Part shown: piece by piece, positions 25,121-33,173 of the stretch
Layout of the letters: every line of letters starts with the position of its first letter
Position numbering within the stretch: position 1 is the first letter of the stretch
Program-made: the position numbers and the translations under genes
Notes under the pieces: model-generated
The model's database searches: none
What the model was told of the DNA's origin: nothing
What the model saw: only the letters and a program-made list of their open reading frames with translations
From: Bacillus sp. SJS
Lineage (GTDB): Bacteria > Bacillota > Bacilli > Bacillales > Bacillaceae
Assembly: GCF_000732485.2 (NCBI RefSeq)
Contig: NZ_JAQV02000009.1
Location: forward strand, 1-64,000
DNA length: 64,000 nucleotides
Reading direction: 5' to 3'

Positions 25121-26116
25121 TTATTCCGTATATTCCGCCATTTTGTCCCATTCCGGCTTGATTTTGATTCCCATGGCTTCCGCTGCTTTTTTATTCATCA
25201 TCAGCTTCAGCTTGCCTGGCACCTCAACTGGAATTTCACCTGGTTTCTTGCCTTCAAGAACCTGCGCAGCCATTTCGCCTGCCTGATATCCAATATCATA
25301 GTATTGGAATCCATATGCCGCGAAAGCTCCCCGTTTGAGGGAATCGAGATCTGCCGTCAGCAGCGGGATTTTTTTGTCATTTGAAACGGAGACAACAGAC
25401 TCAATGGCTGAAATCACCGTGTTATCGGTAACGATATAAAAGGCATCCACTTTTCCGGCTAGTGATTCAGCAGCCTGCTTCACATCTGCGGTTGTGGATA
25501 CAGAGGCAGTGGCCGGTTCAAGGCCCAATTCCCCCATCACTTTTTTAACGGATTCAACCTGGGATACAGAGTTCTGCTCGCCGGCATTGTAGAGCATGCC
25601 TACTTTCTTGCCGCCAAGCTCTTCTTTTATGAATTTCATTGTACTTGGAATGGCTTCAGGGTGAGAATCAATGGTGCCCGTTACATTGCTGCCGGGTTTA
25701 TCAAGAGAGGCGACCAGCTCAGCTCCGACCGGATCTGTTACAGAGCTGAAGATGATCGGAATATCTTTCGTAGCACTTAATGCTGCCTGGGAGCTTGGTG
25801 TGGAGTTCGCAAAGATGAGATCGGGCTTCTGGCTCACCAGGGTCGTGGCGATCGTCGTATTCGTACTGGCATCGCCCTGGGCATTTTTTACATCAAATTC
25901 AGCTTTAATCCCTTTATCCTCGAGCGCTTTTTTGAATCCTTTATACGCATCATCCAAGGATGGATGCTCGACAATCTGGGTAACACCGATTTTATACGTT
26001 TTGCCCGCACCGTCACCGCCTGTTTCTCCGGAAGCGCCTTCTTTATTTCCGCAGCCGCTTAGCATCAGACCGGCTGCCACTGCCATACCCAGCCAAACTT
26101 TCGTTTTCTTCCCCAT
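25121..26116 (-). CDS. ABC transporter substrate-binding lipoprotein (ABC_sub_bind family)
   Basis: A 331-aa lipoprotein with signal peptide and lipobox GLMLSGC (Cys22), then a glycine/glutamate linker and a two-lobe periplasmic-binding fold (IGVTQIVEHPSLDDAYKGF...). Family PF04392-type proteins of known structure have been found with bound tryptophan or phenylalanine (recalled), which fits the genes downstream: phenylalanine dehydrogenase and the paa pathway. It is first in the operon and preceded by a promoter at 26202-26230. The ATG follows AAAGGGGG. Specificity for Phe rather than Trp is inferred from the neighbourhood only. Confidence 0.9.
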   Translation of the reverse strand: MGKKTKVWLGMAVAAGLMLSGCGNKEGASGETGGDGAGKTYKIGVTQIVEHPSLDDAYKGFKKALEDKGIKAEFDVKNAQGDASTNTTIATTLVSQKPDLIFANSTPSSQAALSATKDIPIIFSSVTDPVGAELVASLDKPGSNVTGTIDSHPEAIPSTMKFIKEELGGKKVGMLYNAGEQNSVSQVESVKKVMGELGLEPATASVSTTADVKQAAESLAGKVDAFYIVTDNTVISAIESVVSVSNDKKIPLLTADLDSLKRGAFAAYGFQYYDIGYQAGEMAAQVLEGKKPGEIPVEVPGKLKLMMNKKAAEAMGIKIKPEWDKMAEYTE

Positions 26117-26201
26117 TAAGATCCCCCTTTAATGTACAGCTTCTTTTTGAAAAAAATTGAAAATCGCGTGCCGAAAATATGAACTTCGTTATTTCACCGT
26201 A

Positions 26202-26230
26202 ATGGTATCATCAGGAAATTAGCCCGTCAA
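26202..26230 (-). promoter_or_regulatory. Promoter of the ABC importer operon
   Basis: TTGACG (26225-26230), 17 bp, TACCAT (26202-26207) on the minus strand. The leader is ~80 nt. No copy of the PaaX-type motif and no T-box were found in it. Confidence 0.6.
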
Positions 26231-26255
26231 TCTATTTTTAGAATATTGAAAATTC

Positions 26256-27224
26256 TTATTCTATACGGGTAGACGGTACCCGATAAACACCCAGTCTGCC
26301 GATCGTTTCCTCCATCTCTTGCTTCATACCCAAGATTAAATCCTTTACTGAAGGAACTTGTTTTATCAGCCCGGCAATTTGGCCGCTGTTCCAATACCCC
26401 TCTTGTTCATTGCCATGTATGGCACCAGCAATATGGAAATCCTCATTTGTTTGCTTATTGTATTCTTCAAGTGTCATCCCCTCGCGCTCCCGTTCGATGA
26501 TCAAGCCCGTGTAAGAATTTTTCAGGACCCTTCTCACCCGGCCAACTGAACGGCCAATAATCATCGTCCCCGCATCATCCGCCTCAAGAAGACGCTCTTT
26601 ATAAAGAGGAGAAAACGGCGCTTCCTTCGTCGCAATAAAACGCGTCCCCATCTGAACTCCTTCCGCTCCAAGGGCAAGCATTGCTGCAAGGGCCCTGCCA
26701 TCGCCGATCCCGCCGGCAGCCACCACCGGAATCTGTACAGCATCCACCAGCTGCGGAATCAGGGTAAGCGTCGTCGTTTCCAAAGGGGAATTCAAACCTG
26801 CCGCTTCATAGCCTTCACCAATTACGACATCAGCTCCTCCTGCCTCCGCCTTCCTCCCCTGTTTCACAGACGCCGTTACCGCCAGCACCTTTACCCCGTG
26901 CTCCTTAAAGTAAGGCGTGAACGGAGCCGGATTCCCGGCAGAAAGCGATACAGCATGCACCTTATGCTTAACAATCAACCCGGCAATTTCCTTTGCATGC
27001 CCGGACACTGAAAGAGCAATATTCACAGCAAAAGGGCGGTCCGTCCGCTCCTTCGTCTCCAGTATGATCCTTTCCACTTCATCGGGCGAGCGGGTACCCG
27101 CCCCAATCGTCCCAAGTGCACCAGCCTCAGAAATAGCCGCAGTCAGCTGAGCATTGCTGATGTTCCCCATACCGCCTTGGATGATGGGGACTTCGATATT
27201 TAAGATTTTGCATAGTTTGTTCAT
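26256..27224 (-). CDS. Nitronate monooxygenase / FabK-like FMN enzyme
   Basis: A 322-aa FMN-dependent TIM-barrel protein of the nitronate monooxygenase/enoyl-ACP reductase II group. The N-terminal VPIIQGGMGNISNAQLTAA, central PVVAAGGIGDGRALAAML (phosphate binding, ~residue 175) and GAEGVQMGTRF are family hallmarks. ATG 27224 follows AAAGGAGCACCCACC. It appears monocistronic between the ABC importer and the repeat region. Distinguishing FabK from nitronate monooxygenase by sequence alone is unreliable. A link to Phe catabolism is possible from position only. Confidence 0.85.
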   Translation of the reverse strand: MNKLCKILNIEVPIIQGGMGNISNAQLTAAISEAGALGTIGAGTRSPDEVERIILETKERTDRPFAVNIALSVSGHAKEIAGLIVKHKVHAVSLSAGNPAPFTPYFKEHGVKVLAVTASVKQGRKAEAGGADVVIGEGYEAAGLNSPLETTTLTLIPQLVDAVQIPVVAAGGIGDGRALAAMLALGAEGVQMGTRFIATKEAPFSPLYKERLLEADDAGTMIIGRSVGRVRRVLKNSYTGLIIEREREGMTLEEYNKQTNEDFHIAGAIHGNEQEGYWNSGQIAGLIKQVPSVKDLILGMKQEMEETIGRLGVYRVPSTRIE

Positions 27225-27275
27225 GGTGGGTGCTCCTTTATTAGTTTGGTAACGCTTACATTTTAGGTGACATCG

Positions 27276-27407
27276 GAGGGGGTGCCTGACCCGCGCTCTA
27301 TTAGTGTGCTAAAGCTATGGCACCTGATTTTCAAACCCTTGCTGTGCAAGGGTTTGAAGAGGGCCCCCTCTGTCCCCCGCTACGGTGAAGATTGTGGGGA
27401 CTGGCAC
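27276..27407. repeat. Palindromic element with 12-bp perfect hairpin
   Basis: GGTGCCTGACCC near 27280 and GGGGACTGGCACC near 27395-27407 are imperfect inverted ends. In the middle TCAAACCCTTGC (27331-27342) and GCAAGGGTTTGA (27346-27357) form a perfect 12-bp stem around TGT. It lies beside the twin 127-bp elements and is similar in style. No coding frame is supported. Confidence 0.65.
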
Positions 27408-27446
27408 CGTGTGTTTACTGTATTTACAGAGTGCGCGGAAACTTTT

Positions 27447-27573
27447 TGCACTGACCCCCGCTCTGCTAAAGCGCGAAACCTCCGTCCCCCCTGCTGTTCA
27501 AGTCAGTTGGGATAACGGTCGACGCACTCTATGCTTGTTCCCCCAGTGCGTTACTATACTGAGGGTCAGTGCA
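27447..27573. repeat. 127-bp element with 11-bp terminal inverted repeats, copy 1
   Basis: Bounded by TGCACTGACCC (27447-27457) and GGGTCAGTGCA (27563-27573), a perfect 11-bp inverted repeat. It has the same length as, and ~80% identity by eye to, copy 2, which starts two bases after this copy ends. It has no coding frame of its own and looks like a MITE or REP-like element. Confidence 0.85.
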
Positions 27574-27574
27574 C

Positions 27575-27701
27575 TGCACTGACCCCCGCCCTGCTAAAGC
27601 ACGAAACCTCCGTCCCCCCTTCTTTCCAAGTCAGCTGGGATAAGGGTTCGTCCGCTCCTTGCTCATTCCCCCGGCGCGTTGCTGTGCTGAGGGTCAGTGC
27701 A
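27575..27701. repeat. 127-bp element with 11-bp terminal inverted repeats, copy 2
   Basis: Same ends (TGCACTGACCC / GGGTCAGTGCA), same 127-bp length and shared blocks such as CTGCTAAAGC, GAAACCTCCGTCCCCCC and GGTCAGTGC. A single C separates it from copy 1. It ends 26 bp before the paaX stop codon, so it also forms the paaX 3' trailer. Confidence 0.85.
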
Positions 27702-27727
27702 AGCAGAGTTGTTAACTGTCGCCCACC

Positions 27728-28630
27728 CTACTTCTCCTCCACCAGCAAAGGATGCTGAAACACGTCATATTCGGAGTCCTTATTGGTCAGCTCATTGCCC
27801 TCTTGGAATACCTCTTCAAAGAAGCGGCTTGCCGGTTCGGCGAGTTCCCGGTAGTAGCTGCTGAAAAGGGAGGCGGCGTGGCTGCCTAGCCATTTTTCAG
27901 GGAGCAGTTCTTCGGGAAGACCGGGGTCGCTGAATAGGAATTTGCGGTATTCGTGGACGAGTTTTGTGCGTTCGACGAAGCATTCGGCGTCGGTCATTTC
28001 GCCTTTTTGGATTTTGTTTTTGTCGATGATGTATTTTTGGCTGTATTCGGCGATGAAGGCTTCGTAGCGGTTGTTGATTTCGTTTAGGTCCCAGCATTCT
28101 TCGACGAGCTTTTTGTTTTCATGGGGCCCGTCGTATTGGGATACGAAGAAGTGCACATATGGACGGATTTCATATTTGTCCATGAGGGCATAGACTTCTT
28201 TTGTCAGTTCGTTGGGGGATACCCAGCAGCTGTTGGCCATGGTTCCGAAGCCGCTCCAGACGAGTTCCTTGCGCAGTTCGTCGCGGATGGCGCGCTTTTC
28301 TTCCGGGATGGAGTAGATGAAGAGCCGCCATTTGCCGTCCCATTGATCGGGGCTGAGCTTGAAGATTCGCTTGGCTGCTTCCTCCATGCGGATGGAGCCG
28401 CGTTCAGTTAAAAAGTAGTGGCTTTTGTTGCCGATTTTTTTTGATGTGACCCAGCCCTGCTTGTTCATTCTTGAAATGGCGGCGCGGACTGACTGTTCGT
28501 TGTGCCCGAATTCCTTGAGGAGGCGGATCAGGCTCCCGATCCATATTTCATTGCCGTAATGACGGATGTAATCTCCGTATAAAGTAAAGATCATCGATCT
28601 CGTGTTGATGGTGCTGTTCATTGCGTTCAC
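27728..28630 (-). CDS. paaX: PaaX, phenylacetyl-CoA-responsive repressor
   Basis: GntR-like repressor of phenylacetate genes, 300 aa. The N-terminal winged helix includes TRSMIFTLYGDYIRHYG and EFGHNEQSVRAAISRMNKQG, the helix-turn-helix of the family; the C-terminal PaaX domain includes WDGKWRLFIYSIPEEKRAIRD. In E. coli PaaX leaves DNA when phenylacetyl-CoA is bound. The start is GTG 28630 or ATG 28621; GAGAG upstream does not decide. It lies between the Phe block and the paa genes on the same strand. A TTGACA/TGTCAA inverted repeat precedes it (28670-28697), but the paa operator motif does not. It is the best candidate to bind the 16-bp motif found at three promoters. Confidence 0.93.
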   Translation of the reverse strand: MNAMNSTINTRSMIFTLYGDYIRHYGNEIWIGSLIRLLKEFGHNEQSVRAAISRMNKQGWVTSKKIGNKSHYFLTERGSIRMEEAAKRIFKLSPDQWDGKWRLFIYSIPEEKRAIRDELRKELVWSGFGTMANSCWVSPNELTKEVYALMDKYEIRPYVHFFVSQYDGPHENKKLVEECWDLNEINNRYEAFIAEYSQKYIIDKNKIQKGEMTDAECFVERTKLVHEYRKFLFSDPGLPEELLPEKWLGSHAASLFSSYYRELAEPASRFFEEVFQEGNELTNKDSEYDVFQHPLLVEEK

Positions 28631-28707
28631 TACTCTCTGTCAAAAGTTAAGCGCTCTATTATCCTCCATTTGACAATGAAATGTTAGCTTCTGTCAATAC
28701 CTTTCCT

Positions 28708-29484
28708 TTACTTGCCCATAAATTCGGGAGCCCGTTTTTCGGAAAAGGCGAGAAGCGCTTCTCTTCTGTCATAGGTTGGAATGGTTTGCTCGTATGCTTC
28801 CGCTTCAATGTTCAGGCCGCTCTCCAGATCCGTTTCCATTCCAGCTCTGATCGCGTATTTTGCCTGCTCCACCGCAACGGGTCCGTTTCTTAAAATTTCC
28901 TGGGCGAGGTGCTCGCACTCCTTCATCAATTCCGGTCCCGGGACGGTCCTTGTTAAAATACCGTACTGATAAGCCTGCTCGGCATCCATTTTTCTTGCGG
29001 TCAGAATCAGTTCCTTTGCCCGGGCTTCGCCAATTAAACGAGGCAGCCGCTGTGTTCCTCCCGCTCCGGGAATGATAGCCCAGCTTGTTTCCGTCAGGCC
29101 CATTTTCGCATGACCGGCTGCAAGACGGAAATCACAGGCAAGCATCAGCTCGAATCCTCCGCCAAATGCGTAGCCGTTAACTGCCGCAATGGTCACCTGA
29201 GGGAGCTTGGAAATTTCATGAAAGACGGTTCTGATTTTGAGCACATTGCGCCGAACGTCATCTTCGCCAAGTGTGAGTCTTTCCTTTAGATCAGCGCCGG
29301 AGCTGAAGGATTTATCGCCGGCCCCTGTAAAAATGACAACCCTGATTTCCCGGTCATGACGAAGTTCCTCAGTCAATACACCGAGCTCAGACAGCATCTC
29401 AAAGTTAAAGCAGTTCAGCGATTCGGGACGGTTCAGGGTGACATACGCAATTCCGTTTTTCTTTTCAAAAATCAGGTTTTTCAA
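28708..29484 (-). CDS. Enoyl-CoA hydratase (paa cluster)
   Basis: Crotonase-fold hydratase, 258 aa. Both catalytic glutamates are in place: GYAFGGGFELMLACD and MGLTETSWAIIPGAGGTQRL. The oxyanion-hole segment is SFSSGADLKER. TTG 29484 follows TAGGAGGAAACGCG. It is the last gene of the paaH-paaJ-ech unit and probably hydrates an unsaturated dicarboxyl-CoA intermediate after ring opening (PaaF-type step). Alternatively it supplies the oxepin-CoA hydrolase activity missing from the aldehyde dehydrogenase. Confidence 0.88.
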   Translation of the reverse strand: MKNLIFEKKNGIAYVTLNRPESLNCFNFEMLSELGVLTEELRHDREIRVVIFTGAGDKSFSSGADLKERLTLGEDDVRRNVLKIRTVFHEISKLPQVTIAAVNGYAFGGGFELMLACDFRLAAGHAKMGLTETSWAIIPGAGGTQRLPRLIGEARAKELILTARKMDAEQAYQYGILTRTVPGPELMKECEHLAQEILRNGPVAVEQAKYAIRAGMETDLESGLNIEAEAYEQTIPTYDRREALLAFSEKRAPEFMGK

Positions 29485-29495
29485 CGCGTTTCCTC

Positions 29496-30692
29496 CTATT
29501 CAATGTTTTCAATAATTGTCGCAATACCCTGCCCTACGCCGACACACATGGCGGCGAGTCCGAATTGAACGCGCTGCCTTTTCATTTCGTATAAAAGGGT
29601 CGTTAAAATTCGCGCTCCGCTTGCTCCGAGGGGATGGCCGAACGCAATGGCGCCGCCGTTGACGTTGACCTTCTGCCGGTCCAATCCGAGTTCCTTTATG
29701 CATGCCAGCGATTGGGAGGCGAAGGCTTCATTCAGTTCTGTCAGCCCAATATCGCCGACGGTTAGGCCGGCACGGGACAGCGCCTTTTTTACAGCATGCA
29801 CCGGTCCCATTCCCATGATGGACGGTTCGAGACCGGCAACCGCTGAAACCTTGTATTTTGCGAGCGGCTGTAATCCAAGCTCTCTCGCTTTCTCTGAGCT
29901 CATCATCAGCAGGGCAGCCGCCCCGTCATTTACTCCAGATGCATTTCCTGCTGTTACGGTACCACCCGGAAACAGCGGCTTGAGTGATGCCAGTTTTTCG
30001 AGAACCGTTTCCGGACGGGGATGTTCATCCTGAACCACCGAATGTTCATTTCCTTTTCGGTCGCGGATGGAAACCGGAATGATTTCCTGCTGAAACCGGC
30101 CGCTTTCCATTGCTTTTGCCGCTTTCATCTGACTTTCATAGGCAAACTGATCCTGTTCCTCTCTTGTGATGCCAAACTGCTGCGCCACGTTTTCGGCCGT
30201 TTCCGGCATGGAATCTGTGCCGTACTTCTCTTCCAGCCTTCTATTGATAAAGCGCCATCCAATGGTTGTATCCAGCAGCTCCATGCTTCCTCTTGGAAAA
30301 TCAGATTCGGGCTTGCCCATCACGAATGGCGCGCGCGTCATGCTTTCCGTTCCGCCCGCAATGTAAATATCCCCTTCTCCTGCTAAAATGGCCCTTGCCG
30401 CATAGTTTACGGCATCTAGTCCTGAACCGCACAGCCGATTGATGGTGGTGCCGGCCGTTTCAACAGGCAGACCGGCAAGAAGCGCGGACATGCGCGCGAC
30501 GTTTCGGTTATCCTCTCCCGCCTGGTTCGCACATCCGAATACGACTTCTTCAATGCCTTCTACCCCTTTGTTCCGTTCAAGAAGTCCTCTTATGACAATC
30601 GCACCTAAATCATCTGGCCGAATGGTTTTTAGAGCCCCTTTATACCGGCCGATCGGCGTCCGGAGGGCATCAACAATGACTGCTTCATGCAC
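29496..30692 (-). CDS. paaJ: Thiolase, 3-oxoadipyl-CoA/3-oxo-5,6-dehydrosuberyl-CoA type
   Basis: Type II thiolase of 398 aa. The acyl-enzyme Cys is in NRLCGSGLDAVNYAARA near residue 90, and NVNGGAIAFGHPLGASGARI and AAMCVGVGQG give the His and second Cys near the C-terminus. Within the paa pathway such a thiolase cleaves the ring-opened C8 intermediate and later 3-oxoadipyl-CoA to succinyl-CoA and acetyl-CoA. GTG 30692 follows AAGGAGGAACC. It lies 14 bp from paaH in the same unit. A general acetyl-CoA acetyltransferase is the alternative reading. Confidence 0.9.
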   Translation of the reverse strand: MHEAVIVDALRTPIGRYKGALKTIRPDDLGAIVIRGLLERNKGVEGIEEVVFGCANQAGEDNRNVARMSALLAGLPVETAGTTINRLCGSGLDAVNYAARAILAGEGDIYIAGGTESMTRAPFVMGKPESDFPRGSMELLDTTIGWRFINRRLEEKYGTDSMPETAENVAQQFGITREEQDQFAYESQMKAAKAMESGRFQQEIIPVSIRDRKGNEHSVVQDEHPRPETVLEKLASLKPLFPGGTVTAGNASGVNDGAAALLMMSSEKARELGLQPLAKYKVSAVAGLEPSIMGMGPVHAVKKALSRAGLTVGDIGLTELNEAFASQSLACIKELGLDRQKVNVNGGAIAFGHPLGASGARILTTLLYEMKRQRVQFGLAAMCVGVGQGIATIIENIE

Positions 30693-30706
30693 AGCAGGTT
30701 CCTCCT

Positions 30707-31561
30707 TTATTTATCTGTGTAGTCATAAACGCCTTTCCCTGATTTGCGTCCGAGTCTTCCCGCTTTCACGTATTGAACAAGGAGCGGTGCCGGTCTGTAC
30801 TTTTCTCCAAGCGTGGCATGCAGATAGTTCAGGTTATTCAGCCTTGTATCCAGCCCTACAAGGTCTCCAAGCTCAAACGGCCCCATCGGATAGTTCAGCC
30901 CGAGGCGGATGGCTTTGTCGATTTCTTCTGCCGAACCGACGCCTTCCTGAAGCATGTAGAACGCTTCGTTCCCGACGAGGGCACTGATTCTGCTCGTGAC
31001 AAAGCCCGGGAATTCATTGATCATAACGGTTTCCTTCTTCATTTTTTTGGCCGCAGCCTGAATCGCATCAGCCGTCTCATCGCTCGTTTCAAGGCCTCTG
31101 ATGATTTCAATGAGAGGCATTTTATGTACAGGATTGAAAAAGTGCATCGCGATGACGTTTTCCGGCCGCTTTGTAAAGGATCCGATTTCGGTCGGGCTCA
31201 TCGTCGAGGTGTTCGTAGCAAAAAGGCAATGCGACGGTGCATTGGCGTCGAATATCTCAAAAACCGCCTGCTTGATTTCTTTTTTCTCAGGAACAGCTTC
31301 TATTATCAGGTCAGCATGCTTTGCCGCCTCTTCAAGACTTGCGGAGTAGACCAGCCGCGCCTTTGCTTCAGCAGCCTGATCCTCCGTCATGATTTCCCGG
31401 CTGAGCGCCTTCCGGAAGATGAGATCAATTTCTTGTTTGGCACTCTCCAGTGCTTCTTCCTTCACATCTGCCAGCACAACCTGAAAACCGCCTGCAGCGG
31501 CTACATAGGCGATGCCTCTTCCCATAACCCCGGAGCCGGCAACCATTATTTGTTCGATCAC
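30707..31561 (-). CDS. paaH: 3-hydroxyacyl-CoA dehydrogenase (PaaH-type)
   Basis: NAD-dependent enzyme of 284 aa. The N-terminal Rossmann motif is VAGSGVMGRGIAYVAAAGG, the catalytic region is AMHFFNPVHKMPLIEII with His, and NEFPGFVTSRISA follows. In the paa pathway it oxidises 3-hydroxyadipyl-CoA. GTG 31561 follows AAAGGGGGAAACC. It is single-domain, unlike longer PaaH forms, and resembles 3-hydroxybutyryl-CoA dehydrogenase. It is the first gene after an internal terminator. Confidence 0.9.
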   Translation of the reverse strand: MIEQIMVAGSGVMGRGIAYVAAAGGFQVVLADVKEEALESAKQEIDLIFRKALSREIMTEDQAAEAKARLVYSASLEEAAKHADLIIEAVPEKKEIKQAVFEIFDANAPSHCLFATNTSTMSPTEIGSFTKRPENVIAMHFFNPVHKMPLIEIIRGLETSDETADAIQAAAKKMKKETVMINEFPGFVTSRISALVGNEAFYMLQEGVGSAEEIDKAIRLGLNYPMGPFELGDLVGLDTRLNNLNYLHATLGEKYRPAPLLVQYVKAGRLGRKSGKGVYDYTDK

Positions 31562-31582
31562 GATCGGTTTCCCCCTTTTATA

Positions 31583-31622
31583 GAAAAAAGGCGAGCGGCC
31601 CCCAAGATGGGAAAACGCTCGC
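31583..31622 (-). terminator. Internal terminator between the aldehyde dehydrogenase and paaH
   Basis: GCGAGCG (31591-31597) / CGCTCGC (31616-31622) with six T residues on the minus strand. It splits the paa genes into an upstream unit (paaA to aldehyde dehydrogenase) and a downstream unit (paaH-paaJ-ech). No clear promoter was found between, so partial read-through may set the lower level of the second unit. Confidence 0.85.
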
Positions 31623-31637
31623 TATTGGACTTGCCTT

Positions 31638-33155
31638 TTATACGTTAAAGAAATTCAGCGGACGGGTGCCGAAGTATGAAAGGACACTTTTCGTTTCGGT
31701 ATACAAATCAAGGGTTTCGACGCAAAGCTCGCGTCCGAATCCGGACTGTTTGTAGCCGCCGAACGGTGTCCCAGGGAAAGCGGAAATCGGGCTGTTCACC
31801 ATCACGATGCCAGCTTTGATTTCGTTTGCCACGCGGGTAGCGCGCGCCTGGTTTGTCGTCCAAATCGCTGAACCAAGGCCATAAATCGTATCATTGGCAA
31901 GGGCCAGCGCTTCTTTTTCTCCATTAAATTTCATCACCACGACGACCGGTCCGAAAATTTCCTCCTGAACGGATTTCATGTCATGATTCACGTTCGTGAT
32001 GATGGTCGGCTCATACCAGTATCCATCCTCAAAGCCTTCCACCGTCGCTGCTTTTCCGCCTGTCACAATTGTCGCTCCGTCCGCAATTGCCGATTGAACG
32101 TAGCCATCGATTGTTTCAAGCTGATCCTTGCTGATGATTGCACCAATATGCGTTTCTTCATTAAAAGGGTTGCCAAGCTTCAGCTTTTTCGCCTTTTCCG
32201 TAAATATTTCCATGAACTCGTCATAGATGCTTTCTTCGACATAAAGGCGGGATCTCGCTTCACAGGACTGGCCGGTGTTGTAGAAGATTCCGTAAAGGGA
32301 GCCTGCGACTGCCGCCTCGATGTCCGCGTCTTCGAATACGATGTTCGGGGATTTCCCGCCAAGCTCAAGTGTAACCCGCTTCAGTGTCTGGCTTGCTTTG
32401 GCCATAATATCTTTTCCGATTGGGGTAGATCCGGTAAAGGCCACTTTATCCACTTCCGGATGCTCAACGAGGTAATTTCCGATCGTCGAGCCTGCTCCCG
32501 GTATTACGTTGACGACTCCAGGAGGAAGTCCCGCTTCATGGCAGATCTCTGTAAGGACGATGGCCGTAAGCGGAGTCAGGCTTGCCGGCTTCAATACAAC
32601 ACAGCAGCCTGCCGCGATAGCCGGAGCGACCTTCCACGCTGCCATCATCAACGGATAGTTCCAAGGAATAATTTGCGCGCAGACGCCGACCGGCTCCTTT
32701 TGAGTATAGTTGAAAAATTGACCCGGAACGTTGTTAACATCACCGCGGTGGCCGACGATCGCCCCTGCGTAAAATTCGAAATCCTCAATCGCCTGCATAA
32801 CCTGGCCCTGAGCAGCTGACAGGGCTTTTCCCGTATCGAGAATTTCAAGCTCGACCAGTTCGTTGAATCGCGATCTCATAATTGAAGCAATTTTGTTCAG
32901 TACGCGGGAGCGTTTGCCGATTGGGGTACGCTTCCATTTGCCGCTGTCAAAAGCGGCTCTTGCTGCTTTGACAGCGCGGTCTGCGTCTTCAATGGAGGCT
33001 TTCGCCACAACCGCTACGGCATCACCGGTTGCCGGGTTGTATGTAGTAAAGGTTTCATCTGATTTGCTGTCCACCCGTTCCCCATTAATCAATAGCTGAT
33101 ACGTTTCGCGAATTGTTGGAGATGTTTCGAACTTTTTGTCTTTAACTGTACTCAT
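31638..33155 (-). CDS. Aldehyde dehydrogenase of the paa cluster (PaaZ ALDH-domain function)
   Basis: NAD(P)-dependent aldehyde dehydrogenase, 505 aa. The catalytic Cys is in NTGQSCEARSR and the Glu in TLELGGKSPN; FTGSTPIGKDIM is the cofactor-binding segment. In the paa pathway the ring-opened semialdehyde must be oxidised; in E. coli this is done by the ALDH half of PaaZ. Here the MaoC-like hydratase half is absent, as the protein ends just after the ALDH fold (FGTRPLNFFNV). ATG 33155 is chosen because AGGAG lies 8 nt upstream; the upstream GTG at 33164 overlaps that site. Phenylacetaldehyde dehydrogenase is an alternative. Confidence 0.85.
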   Translation of the reverse strand: MSTVKDKKFETSPTIRETYQLLINGERVDSKSDETFTTYNPATGDAVAVVAKASIEDADRAVKAARAAFDSGKWKRTPIGKRSRVLNKIASIMRSRFNELVELEILDTGKALSAAQGQVMQAIEDFEFYAGAIVGHRGDVNNVPGQFFNYTQKEPVGVCAQIIPWNYPLMMAAWKVAPAIAAGCCVVLKPASLTPLTAIVLTEICHEAGLPPGVVNVIPGAGSTIGNYLVEHPEVDKVAFTGSTPIGKDIMAKASQTLKRVTLELGGKSPNIVFEDADIEAAVAGSLYGIFYNTGQSCEARSRLYVEESIYDEFMEIFTEKAKKLKLGNPFNEETHIGAIISKDQLETIDGYVQSAIADGATIVTGGKAATVEGFEDGYWYEPTIITNVNHDMKSVQEEIFGPVVVVMKFNGEKEALALANDTIYGLGSAIWTTNQARATRVANEIKAGIVMVNSPISAFPGTPFGGYKQSGFGRELCVETLDLYTETKSVLSYFGTRPLNFFNV

Positions 33156-33173
33156 GTTCATCACTCCTGATTT

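Noticed and set aside
27267-27758. Several 60-80-codon plus-strand frames
   Set aside because: They fall within palindromic repeat elements and have no ribosome sites.
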